From NCBI GenBank assembly GCA_963734685.1, contig CAVTIC010000007.1, positions 992,001 through 1,056,000 on the forward strand: DNA of 64,000 bases, written 5' to 3'. The position numbers and the translations under genes are program-made. The stretch is from JAOUEA01 sp963734685 (GTDB lineage: Bacteria; Actinomycetota; UBA4738; HRBIN12). Every line of letters begins with the position of its first letter. The stretch's first letter is position 1. The notes under the pieces were generated by a model. That model was not told the DNA's origin, ran no database searches, and saw only the letters and a list, made by a program, of their open reading frames with translations. This document shows positions 27,934 through 36,700 of this stretch, one piece after another.

Positions 27934-30182
27934 TCGCCGGTGTCGCGACGGCGCTCGTCGCCGCCACGGCCGCGCTCGCGCTCGGCCGCGTGTTCGCCGG
28001 CAACCCGGCCACCTTCCGGCTGCTCGCCGCCGGCCTGGCGTCGGCGTCGATCGCCGCCGTGCTCGAACGGCGGAACCTGGTGCTCGCCACCGTCGTGAGC
28101 GCCGTCGGCCTGGCGGTGGCCGTCGGATTGCTCGTGTTCCCCGGCACGACCTGGTACGGACTCCCGACGCCTGACACCCTGCGAGCGGCCGTCGACGCGG
28201 CGGCGCTCGTCGGCGAACAGGCCCGCGTGCAGGTGGCGCCGTCGCCACCGCTGGCCCCGCTGATGCTAGCGGCCGTCGCGGGCATCTGGGCCGCGGTGTT
28301 CGCCTCGCACGCCCTCGCGTTCCGCGCCGGCAGCCCTCTGCTCGCACTGCTTCCTCCGGTGGCACTCGTCGGCTTCGCCGATTCGGTGCTCGAGGACACC
28401 GTTCGGCCCATCTTCGGGTTGTTGTTCCTGGTGGCCGCGACCGCGGTGCTCTTCGCCGACGGGATGCGCCGCGTGCAGGGCTGGGGGCCTGTCTGGACCG
28501 GCCCCGGCAGAGCGGCTCGCCTCGACGTTGCGGCGGGACGCGGGGCGCGCAGGGTAGCCGGTGCCGCCGTGCTCGTGGCGGCCGTCGCGCCGATCCTGCT
28601 CCCGGGTTTCGGCGCACGAGGACTCATCGACTTCTCCACCACCGATGACGATCGTGTCCGGATCGATCCGCTCGTCTCGGTGCAGTCGAGCCTGCAGCGC
28701 GACGAGGTCACGGCGGTGTTCGAGGTGCAGACACAGATCCCGTTGTACTGGCGCATGGTCGCGTTGCCGAACTTCGACGGGCGGTTCTGGAGCCCGGAGC
28801 CGGAGCCCCCGTCGCTCGAGATCGCACCGGGGGCAGCCCTCGAGACCACCACACCTCCGTTGGGGCTGCCGGAGACGACCGAGGTCTCGTTCACGACCGC
28901 GAACGAGCTGGTGTTGCCCTGGCTGCCGCTGCCGTACCCGCCCCGATCCACCGACGCCGACCTCGACGGCATGCGGTGGGACCCCGAGGGCGGTTCGATC
29001 CTCCTCGACGGAGGGGTCGACGCCGGCGTCACGTACACCGCGGTCGCCGACGTCGTGCGGCCGACCCCGGAGCAACTCCGGGCCGAACCGCTCGTCGCAA
29101 CGACGCAGAGCGCACGCTACTCGCAGGTCCCGCCCGATCTGCCGGAACCGATCTCGTCCTTCGCCCGGCAGTGGACCCGCGGCTCGGAGTCGACCTACGA
29201 CGCGGTGATCGCGATCCAGGATCGATTCGCCGATCCGAGGTACGGCTTCAGCTACGACGTGAACGTGCCGGGCTCCTCGAGCGAGGCGGCGATGGTCGAC
29301 TTCCTCACCACGACGAAGGTCGGGTTCTGCCAGCAGTTCTCCAGCACGATGGCGGTGATGCTGCGATCGCTCGGTATCCCGGCCCGGCTTGCGGTTGGGT
29401 TCACCCCGGGCGCGTTCTCGGGCTCCGCCGAGCGGCTCACCGTGACGACCGAGAACGCGCACTCGTGGGTCGAGGTGTTGTTCCCATCCTTCGGGTGGCT
29501 CCCCTTCGAGCCCACGCCGAACCGGCAGAACACGGTCGGCTACCCCTACCTCGACCCGAGCACGGCCGACGAGTGCGTGAGCTACCGCCGCGGATCCTGC
29601 GTCCCCGTCGATCCGGGAGGCGGACGGGGCGGCGCCTCGTCGCAGGGCGACGGCCTCGGTGTCCTTCGAGGCGAGTTCATCCAACGAGCGAACGCCGCCC
29701 CCGCCACGACGAACGCGGCCAGCGTCTTCGGAACGGCGAACGCTTCCCCCGATCCAGGGCCGTTCACGAGACGCAACGCCCTCGTGGCGACCCTCGCGGT
29801 CGTCGTGCTCGTACTGGCGGCCGTACCGCCGGTCCGTGCGTGGCGCCGCCGCCGGCGCCTCCGCCGGGCCGGGCCCGCGCCGCGCCGCCTCATCGTGACC
29901 ACCTACGACGTGTTCACCGAACGCGCAGCCGACCTCGGGTACCCGCGCGCCCCTGGTCAGACGATCGAGGAGTACCGGGCGGCGGTGACGGCATCGGGAG
30001 CGCTGTCCGACGGCGACCTCGAGCGGTTGACGAGGCTCGCCCGCGATGCGGCGTACTCAGCTCGCGAACCGGGAACGGACGACGCTCGAGCCGCGACCCG
30101 GGCCGCCGCGGGCGTGCTCCGGGACCTGCGACGCGGAACGGCTCTGTCGCAGCGGATCACGGGACTGTATCGGCGGCGCTGA
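27891..30182 (+). CDS. Membrane transglutaminase-like protein (TgpA-type)
   Basis: A 763-residue protein with about six N-terminal transmembrane segments (residues ~15-250, DUF3488-like). An extracellular region follows with a transglutaminase core at residues ~430-560. The catalytic triad is visible: Cys in VGFCQQFSSTMAVMLRSLGI, His in TTENAHSWVEVLF and Asp/Glu in the WLPFEPTPN region. After one more transmembrane helix (ALVATLAVVVLVLAAVPPV) comes a DUF4129-like cytoplasmic tail. With moxR and DUF58 it forms the widespread three-gene operon of unknown physiological substrate. Confidence 0.9.
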   Translation: MARTQGTSARTQRVIAGVATALVAATAALALGRVFAGNPATFRLLAAGLASASIAAVLERRNLVLATVVSAVGLAVAVGLLVFPGTTWYGLPTPDTLRAAVDAAALVGEQARVQVAPSPPLAPLMLAAVAGIWAAVFASHALAFRAGSPLLALLPPVALVGFADSVLEDTVRPIFGLLFLVAATAVLFADGMRRVQGWGPVWTGPGRAARLDVAAGRGARRVAGAAVLVAAVAPILLPGFGARGLIDFSTTDDDRVRIDPLVSVQSSLQRDEVTAVFEVQTQIPLYWRMVALPNFDGRFWSPEPEPPSLEIAPGAALETTTPPLGLPETTEVSFTTANELVLPWLPLPYPPRSTDADLDGMRWDPEGGSILLDGGVDAGVTYTAVADVVRPTPEQLRAEPLVATTQSARYSQVPPDLPEPISSFARQWTRGSESTYDAVIAIQDRFADPRYGFSYDVNVPGSSSEAAMVDFLTTTKVGFCQQFSSTMAVMLRSLGIPARLAVGFTPGAFSGSAERLTVTTENAHSWVEVLFPSFGWLPFEPTPNRQNTVGYPYLDPSTADECVSYRRGSCVPVDPGGGRGGASSQGDGLGVLRGEFIQRANAAPATTNAASVFGTANASPDPGPFTRRNALVATLAVVVLVLAAVPPVRAWRRRRRLRRAGPAPRRLIVTTYDVFTERAADLGYPRAPGQTIEEYRAAVTASGALSDGDLERLTRLARDAAYSAREPGTDDARAATRAAAGVLRDLRRGTALSQRITGLYRRR

Positions 30183-30224
30183 GCGACGAACGGGCCAGCT
30201 GAAGGGCCGAGGGACCGGGGCGAG

Positions 30225-30710
30225 CTACGACGTGCCGGTGGCGGTGTGTGCCGCGGCCTCGCGCAGGGCGCGGACGAAGCGTTCGCGATCCTCGCGGTAC
30301 TGCTTCACGTCGGTCTCCACGCTCGACGCGATGTCGTCGATCGCCACGAAGAAAGCCATCTGGCCGTCGCGCAGGGCATCCATGACCTCGCCGTCGCGCC
30401 GGCAGATCTTGAAGATGCTCTGCCCGTCGGTCACGAGCTTCACCTCGGACAGGTGCCGATCCATGCCCGCCTTCTTGTTGAGGAACTCCCACGAGCGCCG
30501 CACGCGCTGCAGCGACATGCCGCCGTCGAGCAGCGACTTCACGACCCGAAGGGCGACGAGGTCTCGGAAGGCGTACAGGCGCGGCACCCCCGGGCGTCCG
30601 CCCGTTCCCTGCACGGAGGGCTGCACCAACCCGATCTGGTCCCAGTACCTGAGCTGACGCGACGTGCAGCCCGTGAACTTGCAGGCCTGGTGGGTGGTGA
30701 ATCCCTCCAT
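30225..30710 (-). CDS. MerR-family transcriptional regulator
   Basis: A 161-residue protein. The N-terminal MerR helix-turn-helix is FTTHQACKFTGCTSRQLRYW, followed by DQIGLVQPS and the wing YAFRDLVALRVVKSLLDGGM. The remainder (residues ~75-150) is an unassigned C-terminal region without an obvious cysteine-rich metal site. The effector is unknown. The ATG at 30710 is preferred over longer forms because the HTH begins at residue ~3. A perfect palindrome upstream (30840-30849) could be its operator. Confidence 0.82.
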   Translation of the reverse strand: MEGFTTHQACKFTGCTSRQLRYWDQIGLVQPSVQGTGGRPGVPRLYAFRDLVALRVVKSLLDGGMSLQRVRRSWEFLNKKAGMDRHLSEVKLVTDGQSIFKICRRDGEVMDALRDGQMAFFVAIDDIASSVETDVKQYREDRERFVRALREAAAHTATGTS

Positions 30711-30839
30711 CCGGACGCGTGCCCCTTCGATCTCGACTGCCGGCCTCCACGTTGCGGCACGGATCGCCGACGGCAGCTTCGAACACTCGTGCTTCGAGCA
30801 CCGGCCGACGACTCGCGCCCAGGGGGAAGGGGGACCCCC

Positions 30840-30849
30840 GTTGTACAAC
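30840..30849. promoter_or_regulatory. Palindrome upstream of the MerR gene
   Basis: GTTGTACAAC, a perfect 10-bp palindrome, sits 130 bases before the MerR-type gene, in a spacer with no gene. It is AT-rich compared with its surroundings. Autoregulation by the MerR protein is a reasonable guess, but no matching -10/-35 pair with the 19-base spacing typical of MerR targets is obvious around it. Confidence 0.3.
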
Positions 30850-30948
30850 AGTGCGCGGAACAGCGGCAAGCCGCGAGGTCATGATGGTCGCGGAACCACC
30901 CGAATGGGCTAGGGAACGACGGGAGGAGCCGGCCGAGGTCGCCGAACG

Positions 30949-31317
30949 CTACTCGTCGTCGCTCGGCGCAGGTGGCCGGAAGCGCGACGCCAGCCGCCCG
31001 ATGATGCCGGTGAACGACCCGCCGTCGGTCTGCATCGCCCGGATCTGGTCGCGGCCGAGCTGGCCGAGGTACCGGTAGATCAGCAGTGCCGACCCCACCA
31101 TCATGACGAAGCCGACCGCCGCGATCCACGGGCTGACGACGAACAAGAGCAACAGCACGCACCCCAGCAGGAATGCGACCGCGGACAGGCGGATGCGCCG
31201 GGCCAGGTGTGTATAGAGGTCGGTGCGGCCGACCTGCTCGACGAGCTTCGGGTCGTCCTCGGCCAGACGACGCTCGATCTCTTCGAGGATGCGTTGTTCG
31301 TGCTCGCTCAGTGGCAT
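30949..31317 (-). CDS. DUF3040 membrane protein
   Basis: A 122-residue protein that starts MPLSEHEQRILEEIERRLAE, the hallmark of actinobacterial DUF3040. It has two adjacent transmembrane helices (residues ~50-90) and a polar C-terminus. No function is established for the family. CCGGAGGTAC precedes the ATG and a TATAAT box lies 23 bases before it, so it probably has its own promoter. Confidence 0.85.
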   Translation of the reverse strand: MPLSEHEQRILEEIERRLAEDDPKLVEQVGRTDLYTHLARRIRLSAVAFLLGCVLLLLFVVSPWIAAVGFVMMVGSALLIYRYLGQLGRDQIRAMQTDGGSFTGIIGRLASRFRPPAPSDDE

Positions 31318-31339
31318 CCATGTACCTCCGGACACCTCG

Positions 31340-31345
31340 ATTATA
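31340..31345 (-). promoter_or_regulatory. -10 element (TATAAT) of the DUF3040 gene
   Basis: A consensus TATAAT on the minus strand ends 23 bases before the DUF3040 start. The expected -35 region falls inside the hairpin at 31348-31372, so no independent -35 hexamer is visible. Confidence 0.4.
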
Positions 31346-31347
31346 AG

Positions 31348-31372
31348 GAGGGTTCCCGACGTGGGAACCCTC
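31348..31372 (-). terminator. Hairpin terminator after dinB
   Basis: A perfect 10-bp stem, GAGGGTTCCC paired with GGGAACCCTC, has a 5-base loop and begins 6 bases past the dinB stop. On the minus strand it is followed by CTTATAATC, AT-rich but not a true U-tract. It separates the mutagenesis operon from the DUF3040 gene. Confidence 0.65.
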
Positions 31373-31377
31373 GCAGC

Positions 31378-32601
31378 TCAGGTCTCGCGGCGGGCGCGAT
31401 CCAGCAGCGACGCGGGCATCGCCGAACCGCGCCCGAAGCGGAGCTCGATGCGATCGACCGCGCGCTCGACGTCGCCCCAGCGCTCGCCCCGTAGCAGCGC
31501 CAGCTGCTCGGCCCCGGCGGGGACCAGGCCGCTGGCCTGCACGCCGAGCAGTCGCACCCGGCGGCGCTCTCCGGGGAGGGCACGGTAGAGGCCGGCGACC
31601 GTGTGGTACAGGTCGGCCCCCACGTCGGTCGCGTCGGACATCGTCTTGGACCGGGTCAGGGTGGTGAACGTCGCGAGCCGCACCTTCATCGTGATCGTGC
31701 GAGCGTGGTACCCGTCGGCCCGCAGGCGCGATGCCACCTTCCCCGAGAGTGCCAGCAGCTCGCGCAGGATCGTCACGTCGTCGTCCATGTCGTGCTCGAA
31801 GGTCTCTTCGTGTCCGATCGACTTCGGGGCCTCGTAGGGCACCACGTCGCGATCGTCGATGCCGTGTGCGAGCCGGGAGAGGTGCCGGGCGTTCTGCTCG
31901 CCGAGCAGTCGCGCGAGGATCGACTCCGGGGTCCGGCCGAGGTCCCCGATCGTGCGCACGCCCAGACGCCCGAGCACCTCGCCTGTCTTCTCCCCCACGC
32001 CCCACAGGCGACCTACCGGCAGCGGCTCGAGGAACCCGGTCACCCCTCCCGCCGGCACCACGAGCAACCCGTTGGGCTTGCAGTGGTCGGAGGCCAGCTT
32101 CGCCACGAATTTCGTCGGCGCGATCCCCACCGAGCACGTGACGCCGACCTCTCGTTCGACCGCAGCACGGATGCGCACGGCGATCTCGCGTGGCTCGCCG
32201 AACAGCATCGTGGCGCCTCCCACGTCGAGGAACGCCTCGTCGAGCGAGATCGGCTCCACCAGTGGCGTGTGCGAGAGCAGCACCTCGCGGAACCTGTTCG
32301 AGTGCGCCTGGTAGGCCTGGAAGTCGGGCGGCACGAACACTCCGTCGGGGCAGATCCGCCGCGCGCGTACCGTGGGCATCGCCGAGCGCACCCCGTACTC
32401 GCGGGCCTCGTACGAGGCCGAGCTCACCACCCCCCGACCACCGATGCCGCCGACGATCACCGGTTTCCCGGCGAGGGACTGGTCCTTCAACACCTCGACC
32501 GAGGCGTAGAACGCGTCGAGGTCGGCGTGCAGGATCGGCTCGGCCGGACGCTCGTCGGGCAACGCGTGGCCTCGCGATCCGGTGCTCATGGGTCCCATCA
32601 T
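31378..32601 (-). CDS. dinB: DNA polymerase IV (Y-family, error-prone)
   Basis: A 407-residue Y-family polymerase. The catalytic motifs are ILHADLDAFYASVE and EPISLDEAFLDVGG, with CSVGIAPTKFVAKLASD after them. The little-finger domain spans residues ~240-350. It copies past DNA lesions with low fidelity. The start at ATG 32601 overlaps the dnaE2 stop as ATGA. It appears to take the place that ImuB holds in mycobacterial mutasome operons, but its active-site carboxylates are intact, whereas ImuB lacks them. Confidence 0.93.
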   Translation of the reverse strand: MMGPMSTGSRGHALPDERPAEPILHADLDAFYASVEVLKDQSLAGKPVIVGGIGGRGVVSSASYEAREYGVRSAMPTVRARRICPDGVFVPPDFQAYQAHSNRFREVLLSHTPLVEPISLDEAFLDVGGATMLFGEPREIAVRIRAAVEREVGVTCSVGIAPTKFVAKLASDHCKPNGLLVVPAGGVTGFLEPLPVGRLWGVGEKTGEVLGRLGVRTIGDLGRTPESILARLLGEQNARHLSRLAHGIDDRDVVPYEAPKSIGHEETFEHDMDDDVTILRELLALSGKVASRLRADGYHARTITMKVRLATFTTLTRSKTMSDATDVGADLYHTVAGLYRALPGERRRVRLLGVQASGLVPAGAEQLALLRGERWGDVERAVDRIELRFGRGSAMPASLLDRARRET

Positions 32602-35600
32602 CCCGCGGAGCCGGGGCTCGCGTGCCAGAGCATGCGCGGCCCGGTGCCGGCGGCCGGCGCCGCCCCGGAGCCGGAGCCTCGCACCTCGCTCCAGACCTCG
32701 CCTCGCACGGCCTCGCGCAGGCGCCCCTCGCCCCGCGCCCGGTGCAGCGTCGAGAGATCCCAGACCTCCTCGGCGATCACGCTCACGCCGCCCACCCCGG
32801 TGCGACGCAGCTCCCCCCCGACCGCCAGCGCGTACCCGTGGAACACGGTCTTCACGACCTTCGGCTGCACCGATTCGAACACCGTGACCTCCACCGGTCC
32901 CGTCGCATCGTCGAGCGTGAGGAAGATGATGCGCTGGCCGCTGCGGATCGCCGGGGTCTGCGACGCGACCTTCACACCCGCCACGATCACCTTCGAGCCG
33001 CCGCGGGTTCGGCGCAGGTCGCTCGCGCGCGTCACCCCGAGGTCGGCGAACAAAGGTTCGAAGAAGCTCACGATGTGCCGGGTGGCATCGAGCCCCATCA
33101 CCTCGAGCTCGGCGCGTACGACCTCGGCGTCGGAGTAGTCCTTGAAGACGTGGCCCTCGGCCGGGTCGGCGCCCATCGCGAGCGTGAGCTGGTCGCCCTC
33201 CCGCTCGGGCTCGGCGGTCATCGCGACGTAGAGGTGACGGCGGCGCTGCTGCATGCGCCCTCGAGGTGCCAGCGCGTCGAACGCGCCCGCGTGCGCGAGC
33301 GCCTCGGTCACCGGCCGACTCACGGTGGTGCGCCGCATGAAGTCTCCGACATCGCGGAAGGCCCGGTCGGTACGCGCCGTCATGATCGAGCGGATCTCGG
33401 CGTCGCTGATGCCGTGCACGTCCTGGAGAGCGAGCCTGACCCCGAAGACCGGAGCGGCGTCTCCCCCACCCGGCGAGGTAGCCGGATGCGTCGTTCCCGT
33501 TCGCTCGACGCGACTCGGCAAGGACCTCCCTCTTCTGACCGCAGGTGCCGCAAGGGAGGCCCCTGCCGAGCACTCGCGAGCTCCATCCGGTCGATGGCCG
33601 GACGGGGTGCCCTCCACCACCTCCACCACGTACTCGGGCTCGCTGGCGTTCACGTCGAGGGGCAGGATCGGGATGCCGTGCTGCCTCGCGTCTTCCAGGA
33701 TCAGGCGGCGCGGATACATACCGGGGTCGTGGGTGAGCAGGCCCGCGTACAGATGCGCCGGGTAGTGCGCCTTCAGCCACGCGCTCTGGTAGGTCGGCAC
33801 AGCGAACGCCGCCGCGTGCGCCTTGCAGAACCCGAACGACGCGAACTGGGTCACGGCGTGCCAGATCTCCTCGGCGGCCCCGAGGTCGACGCCGCGAGCC
33901 GTGGCCCGCTCGAGGAAATCCGCACGGAACCCCGGCAGCATCTCCTCGCGGTCGAGGTGTCGCCGGATGTGGTCGGCGTAGGTCTCGGTGTAGCCGGCGA
34001 GCGCCACGAGGGCGCGGATCACCTGCTCGTGGAAGACGATCACCCCGAACGTCTCCTGCAGCGGCCCGCGCAGACCGGGGTGGATGTAGGTCGGCCGCTC
34101 GAACCGCGACCGCCGCCGCAGGTAGGGCGTGATCATGTCGGACTTCACCGGCCCGGGCCGGAACAGCGAGATGTCGACGATCAGGTCCTCCCAGCGGGTG
34201 GGTTGCAGCTTCTGCAGCAGCTCCCGCTGGCCGGGCGACTCGATCTGGAAGCATCCGAGCGTGTCGGAGGCACGGATCGTCTCGAACGTGGCGGGGTCGT
34301 CGAGCGCGATGCGGTCGAGGTCGACCTTCTCCCCTGTCGTGCGCGCGATCTCGTCGAGCGCGTGGCGCATCGAGCTCAGCATGCGCACGCCGAGGATGTC
34401 GAGCTTCAGGTACCCGAGCAGCTCGACGTCGTCCTTGTCGGCCTGGATCATGCGGTGACCGTTCGCGCTGCGCTCGAGCGGCACGCGTTCCACGAGGTCG
34501 TGCGAGGCGAGCACGATGCCGCACGGATGCAGCGCGACGTGCCGCGGGAACCCCGCCAATCGCTCCGCGACCCGGATGAGGCGTTCCATCTGCTCGAAGT
34601 GCAGGTTGATGCCCTGGAGCTCGGGCAGGCGGTCGATCGACTCGCGCAGGTGCCGGGCCGAGATGTGTGGGAACGACTTCGCGACCGTGCCGACCTCGCC
34701 CTCGGGCAGGCCGAGCGCCTTGCCGACCTCGCGGATCGCCGAGCGTGCGCGATAGGTGTCGATCATCGCGACGCAACCGGCGCGCTCGGTGCCGTGACGG
34801 CTGAGGATCATGTCGTAGACGTCCTCGCGGCGGGCCGACTCCACGTCGACGTCGATGTCGGGCAGGTCCTTGCGCATCGGGTTCATGAACCGCTCGAACG
34901 ACAGGTCGTGGCGGAGCGCGTCGACGTCGGAGATACCGGTCAGGTAGCAGACCAGCGACCCGGCGGCCGAGCCCCGGCACGCCGCCCGGATGCCCATCGC
35001 CTTCACGTCGGCGACGATGTCCGCCACGGTGAGGAAGTACGCCGCGAACCCCATGCGACGGATCATCGAGAGCTCGTGGTGCAGCCGGTCGCGCAGGGGC
35101 TCGTCCTCGCGCATGCCTCGCTCATGTACGCCCCGCCAGCACCGCTCGGCGAGCAAGGCGTCGGCACTGCGGCCCTCCGGCGTCGGGAAGTCTGGGAAAT
35201 GGATACGCCCGAGCCCGAGGTCGTAGCGGCACATGTCGGCGATCTCGAGGGTCGCGTCGCACAGGTCTGCTCGCTCGGCGAAGAGCGCGCGCATCTCGGC
35301 GGCGGGTTTCAGCCAACCTTCGGCGTTGCGCCGAGTCACGTTCGTCTCGGCGAGCGGCACGATGCGCCGCATGCACTCGAGCACGTCGGCCACGAACGCA
35401 TCGCCGGGATCCAGGTAGCGTACAGGGTTCGTCGCCACGGCGCGTACCCCGATGCGCTCGGCGAGACGGAGCTCCGCACGGACCTCGTCGTTCGACTCGA
35501 GCTCGAGCCGGTGTTCGACGCCGACGAACAACCGCTCACGTCCGAACGCCTCTCGGAACGGATCGAGCAGCCGCGCGGCGTGTTCGACACGACCCGCGAC

Positions 35601-36050
35601 GGCGGCCTGTCCCGGGTGCGACCGAGGCCCGGCGATCGCGACGAGCCCGGCGGCGTGCGCACAGATCTGGAGGGGGTCGACCCACGGGTCGCCGCGTTCG
35701 CCCAACATGTGCGCGTCGGTGACGAGGCGGCAGAGGTTCGCGTACCCCATGTCGTCGGCGGCGAGCAGCACGACGTGCGCGTCGCCCGGAAGCGATTGAG
35801 ACGCGCGCACGGTGATCGACGCACCGAGGATCGGCCGCACGCCCTCGGCCTCGCACGCCCGCACGAACCGCGCGGCGCCGTAGAGCCCGTCACGGTCGGT
35901 CATGGCCACGACCGGTCTGTCATGCGACTCGGCGGCGTTCGCCGCCAGGCCGAGCGTTGTTGCTCGCGCGGCCAGCTGCTCCGGCGTGAATGCGCCTTCC
36001 TTCAGGGAGAAGCACGACCGCACGTCGAGGTGCACGAACGATGCCATCAT
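32598..36050 (-). CDS. dnaE2: Error-prone DNA polymerase DnaE2 (ImuC type)
   Basis: A 1150-residue C-family polymerase. The PHP domain opens with MASFVHLDVRSCFSLKEGAF; catalytic aspartates lie in KDLPDIDVDVESARRED; LHPCGIVLA and LFRPGPVKSDMI follow; an OB-fold (VKVASQTPAIRSGQRIIFLT) is near the C-terminus. DnaE2 is the SOS-induced lesion-bypass polymerase of actinobacteria. Around residues 815-870 there is a ~54-residue Arg/Ser/Pro-rich insertion between VVEVVEGT and FGVRLALQDVHG, absent from typical family members and containing an inverted repeat. Tandem ATGs at 36050 and 36047 are both possible starts. Confidence 0.93.
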   Translation of the reverse strand: MMASFVHLDVRSCFSLKEGAFTPEQLAARATTLGLAANAAESHDRPVVAMTDRDGLYGAARFVRACEAEGVRPILGASITVRASQSLPGDAHVVLLAADDMGYANLCRLVTDAHMLGERGDPWVDPLQICAHAAGLVAIAGPRSHPGQAAVAGRVEHAARLLDPFREAFGRERLFVGVEHRLELESNDEVRAELRLAERIGVRAVATNPVRYLDPGDAFVADVLECMRRIVPLAETNVTRRNAEGWLKPAAEMRALFAERADLCDATLEIADMCRYDLGLGRIHFPDFPTPEGRSADALLAERCWRGVHERGMREDEPLRDRLHHELSMIRRMGFAAYFLTVADIVADVKAMGIRAACRGSAAGSLVCYLTGISDVDALRHDLSFERFMNPMRKDLPDIDVDVESARREDVYDMILSRHGTERAGCVAMIDTYRARSAIREVGKALGLPEGEVGTVAKSFPHISARHLRESIDRLPELQGINLHFEQMERLIRVAERLAGFPRHVALHPCGIVLASHDLVERVPLERSANGHRMIQADKDDVELLGYLKLDILGVRMLSSMRHALDEIARTTGEKVDLDRIALDDPATFETIRASDTLGCFQIESPGQRELLQKLQPTRWEDLIVDISLFRPGPVKSDMITPYLRRRSRFERPTYIHPGLRGPLQETFGVIVFHEQVIRALVALAGYTETYADHIRRHLDREEMLPGFRADFLERATARGVDLGAAEEIWHAVTQFASFGFCKAHAAAFAVPTYQSAWLKAHYPAHLYAGLLTHDPGMYPRRLILEDARQHGIPILPLDVNASEPEYVVEVVEGTPSGHRPDGARECSAGASLAAPAVRRGRSLPSRVERTGTTHPATSPGGGDAAPVFGVRLALQDVHGISDAEIRSIMTARTDRAFRDVGDFMRRTTVSRPVTEALAHAGAFDALAPRGRMQQRRRHLYVAMTAEPEREGDQLTLAMGADPAEGHVFKDYSDAEVVRAELEVMGLDATRHIVSFFEPLFADLGVTRASDLRRTRGGSKVIVAGVKVASQTPAIRSGQRIIFLTLDDATGPVEVTVFESVQPKVVKTVFHGYALAVGGELRRTGVGGVSVIAEEVWDLSTLHRARGEGRLREAVRGEVWSEVRGSGSGAAPAAGTGPRMLWHASPGSAG
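33514..33570. repeat. Imperfect palindrome inside dnaE2
   Basis: CTCGGCAAGGACCTCCCT at 33514-33531 pairs with AGGGAGGCCCCTGCCGAG at 33553-33570 with two mismatches over 18 bases and a 21-base loop. It lies wholly within the ~54-codon in-frame insertion of dnaE2 (about 33447-33608), which encodes low-complexity basic residues. The arrangement resembles palindromic elements that insert into coding genes without breaking the frame. Confidence 0.6.
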
Positions 36051-36055
36051 GATGC

Positions 36056-36240
36056 CATCGCGTGATCGTCGGCTGGGCACCGATCTGGTTCGAACGTTCC
36101 TCGATTACCTCGCCGGCATCAGCCGTCGCTCGACGTTCGTCGATCGCACGAGCTTCGAGATGATGCGAGCCGAACGCATCGATCGGGCGTTCGCGTTCGA
36201 CCCCGGCTTCCACCGGGAAGCCTTCGAGACCGTGCCCTGA
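36056..36240 (+). pseudogene. PIN-domain (VapC-like) C-terminal remnant
   Basis: Plus-strand frame of 61 codons. The C-terminal part (STFVDRTSFEMMRAERIDRA followed by FAFDPGFHREAFETVP) matches the end of VapC-type PIN ribonucleases: the D of VDRTSF and the FAFD aspartate are metal-site positions. The N-terminal half of a PIN domain, with the first catalytic Asp, is missing. No antitoxin gene is nearby. It is wedged between two minus-strand SOS genes, so it looks like the relic of an inserted toxin gene. Confidence 0.55.
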
Positions 36241-36242
36241 GG

Positions 36243-36509
36243 CTAGTCCCACAGACGTTCCATGTGCCAGCGATCCTTGCCGCGGTCGAAGTAGAGGTCC
36301 CAGACCGCCCCGCCGCGTGCTTCGACCCGCCAGTACTCGCGGTCACGGCCGTCGGACCACCATCGGCCCTCGATCTTCCAACGCCCGATCACGTCGGCGA
36401 CCTCGTAGCGCTTGCCCCGCCACTCGAACGCACTCGGCATGCCGGTGTCGCGTTCGACCCTGATCTCCTCGTCGAATCGCTTCGTCACCGTGATGGGCCT
36501 CACAGACAC
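36243..36509 (-). CDS. DUF6504 family protein
   Basis: A ~88-residue protein (VSVRPITVTKRFDEEIRVER ... FEWRGKRYEVADVIGRWKIE ... YWRVEARGGAVWDLYFDRGK), rich in Trp and Arg. DUF6504 proteins are found next to dnaE2 or dinB in many actinobacteria, which suggests a role in SOS lesion bypass, but no biochemistry is established. Start choices are GTG 36509, GTG 36503 or ATG 36521. The last would place the start codon inside the SOS box, so a downstream GTG seems better. Confidence 0.75.
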   Translation of the reverse strand: MSVRPITVTKRFDEEIRVERDTGMPSAFEWRGKRYEVADVIGRWKIEGRWWSDGRDREYWRVEARGGAVWDLYFDRGKDRWHMERLWD

Positions 36510-36513
36510 TGAA

Positions 36514-36569
36514 TCGAACATACGTTCGAACGAGGGACGAATGTACGCCCGGGCTCGGACATCCGTCAA
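36514..36569 (-). promoter_or_regulatory. SOS promoter with LexA box for the DUF6504-dnaE2-dinB operon
   Basis: On the minus strand, TTGACG (36569-36564), an 18-base spacer and TACATT (36545-36540) form a good promoter. Just downstream, TCGAACATACGTTCGA (36529-36514) is a perfect match to the actinobacterial LexA box TCGAAC-N4-GTTCGA. LexA bound there would block elongation or open-complex escape. DNA damage should therefore induce DUF6504, dnaE2 and dinB together. Confidence 0.85.
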
Positions 36570-36700
36570 GACGGAGGAGCGGGACAGCTGACGGCCGCGA
36601 CCGCATCGATCCTGTGCGGTGTTCCGCCGCCCGGTACCGCCGTATCATGCCCCGGACACCCGGCGCTCTCCCGCACCGGGTCCGACACGGAAGGGCAGCG

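Noticed and set aside
36087..36105. Second SOS box before dnaE2
   Set aside because: TCGAACGTTC occurs, but the right half-site does not follow at the N4 spacing (TCGAAC-GTTC-CTCGAT), so only the left half matches.
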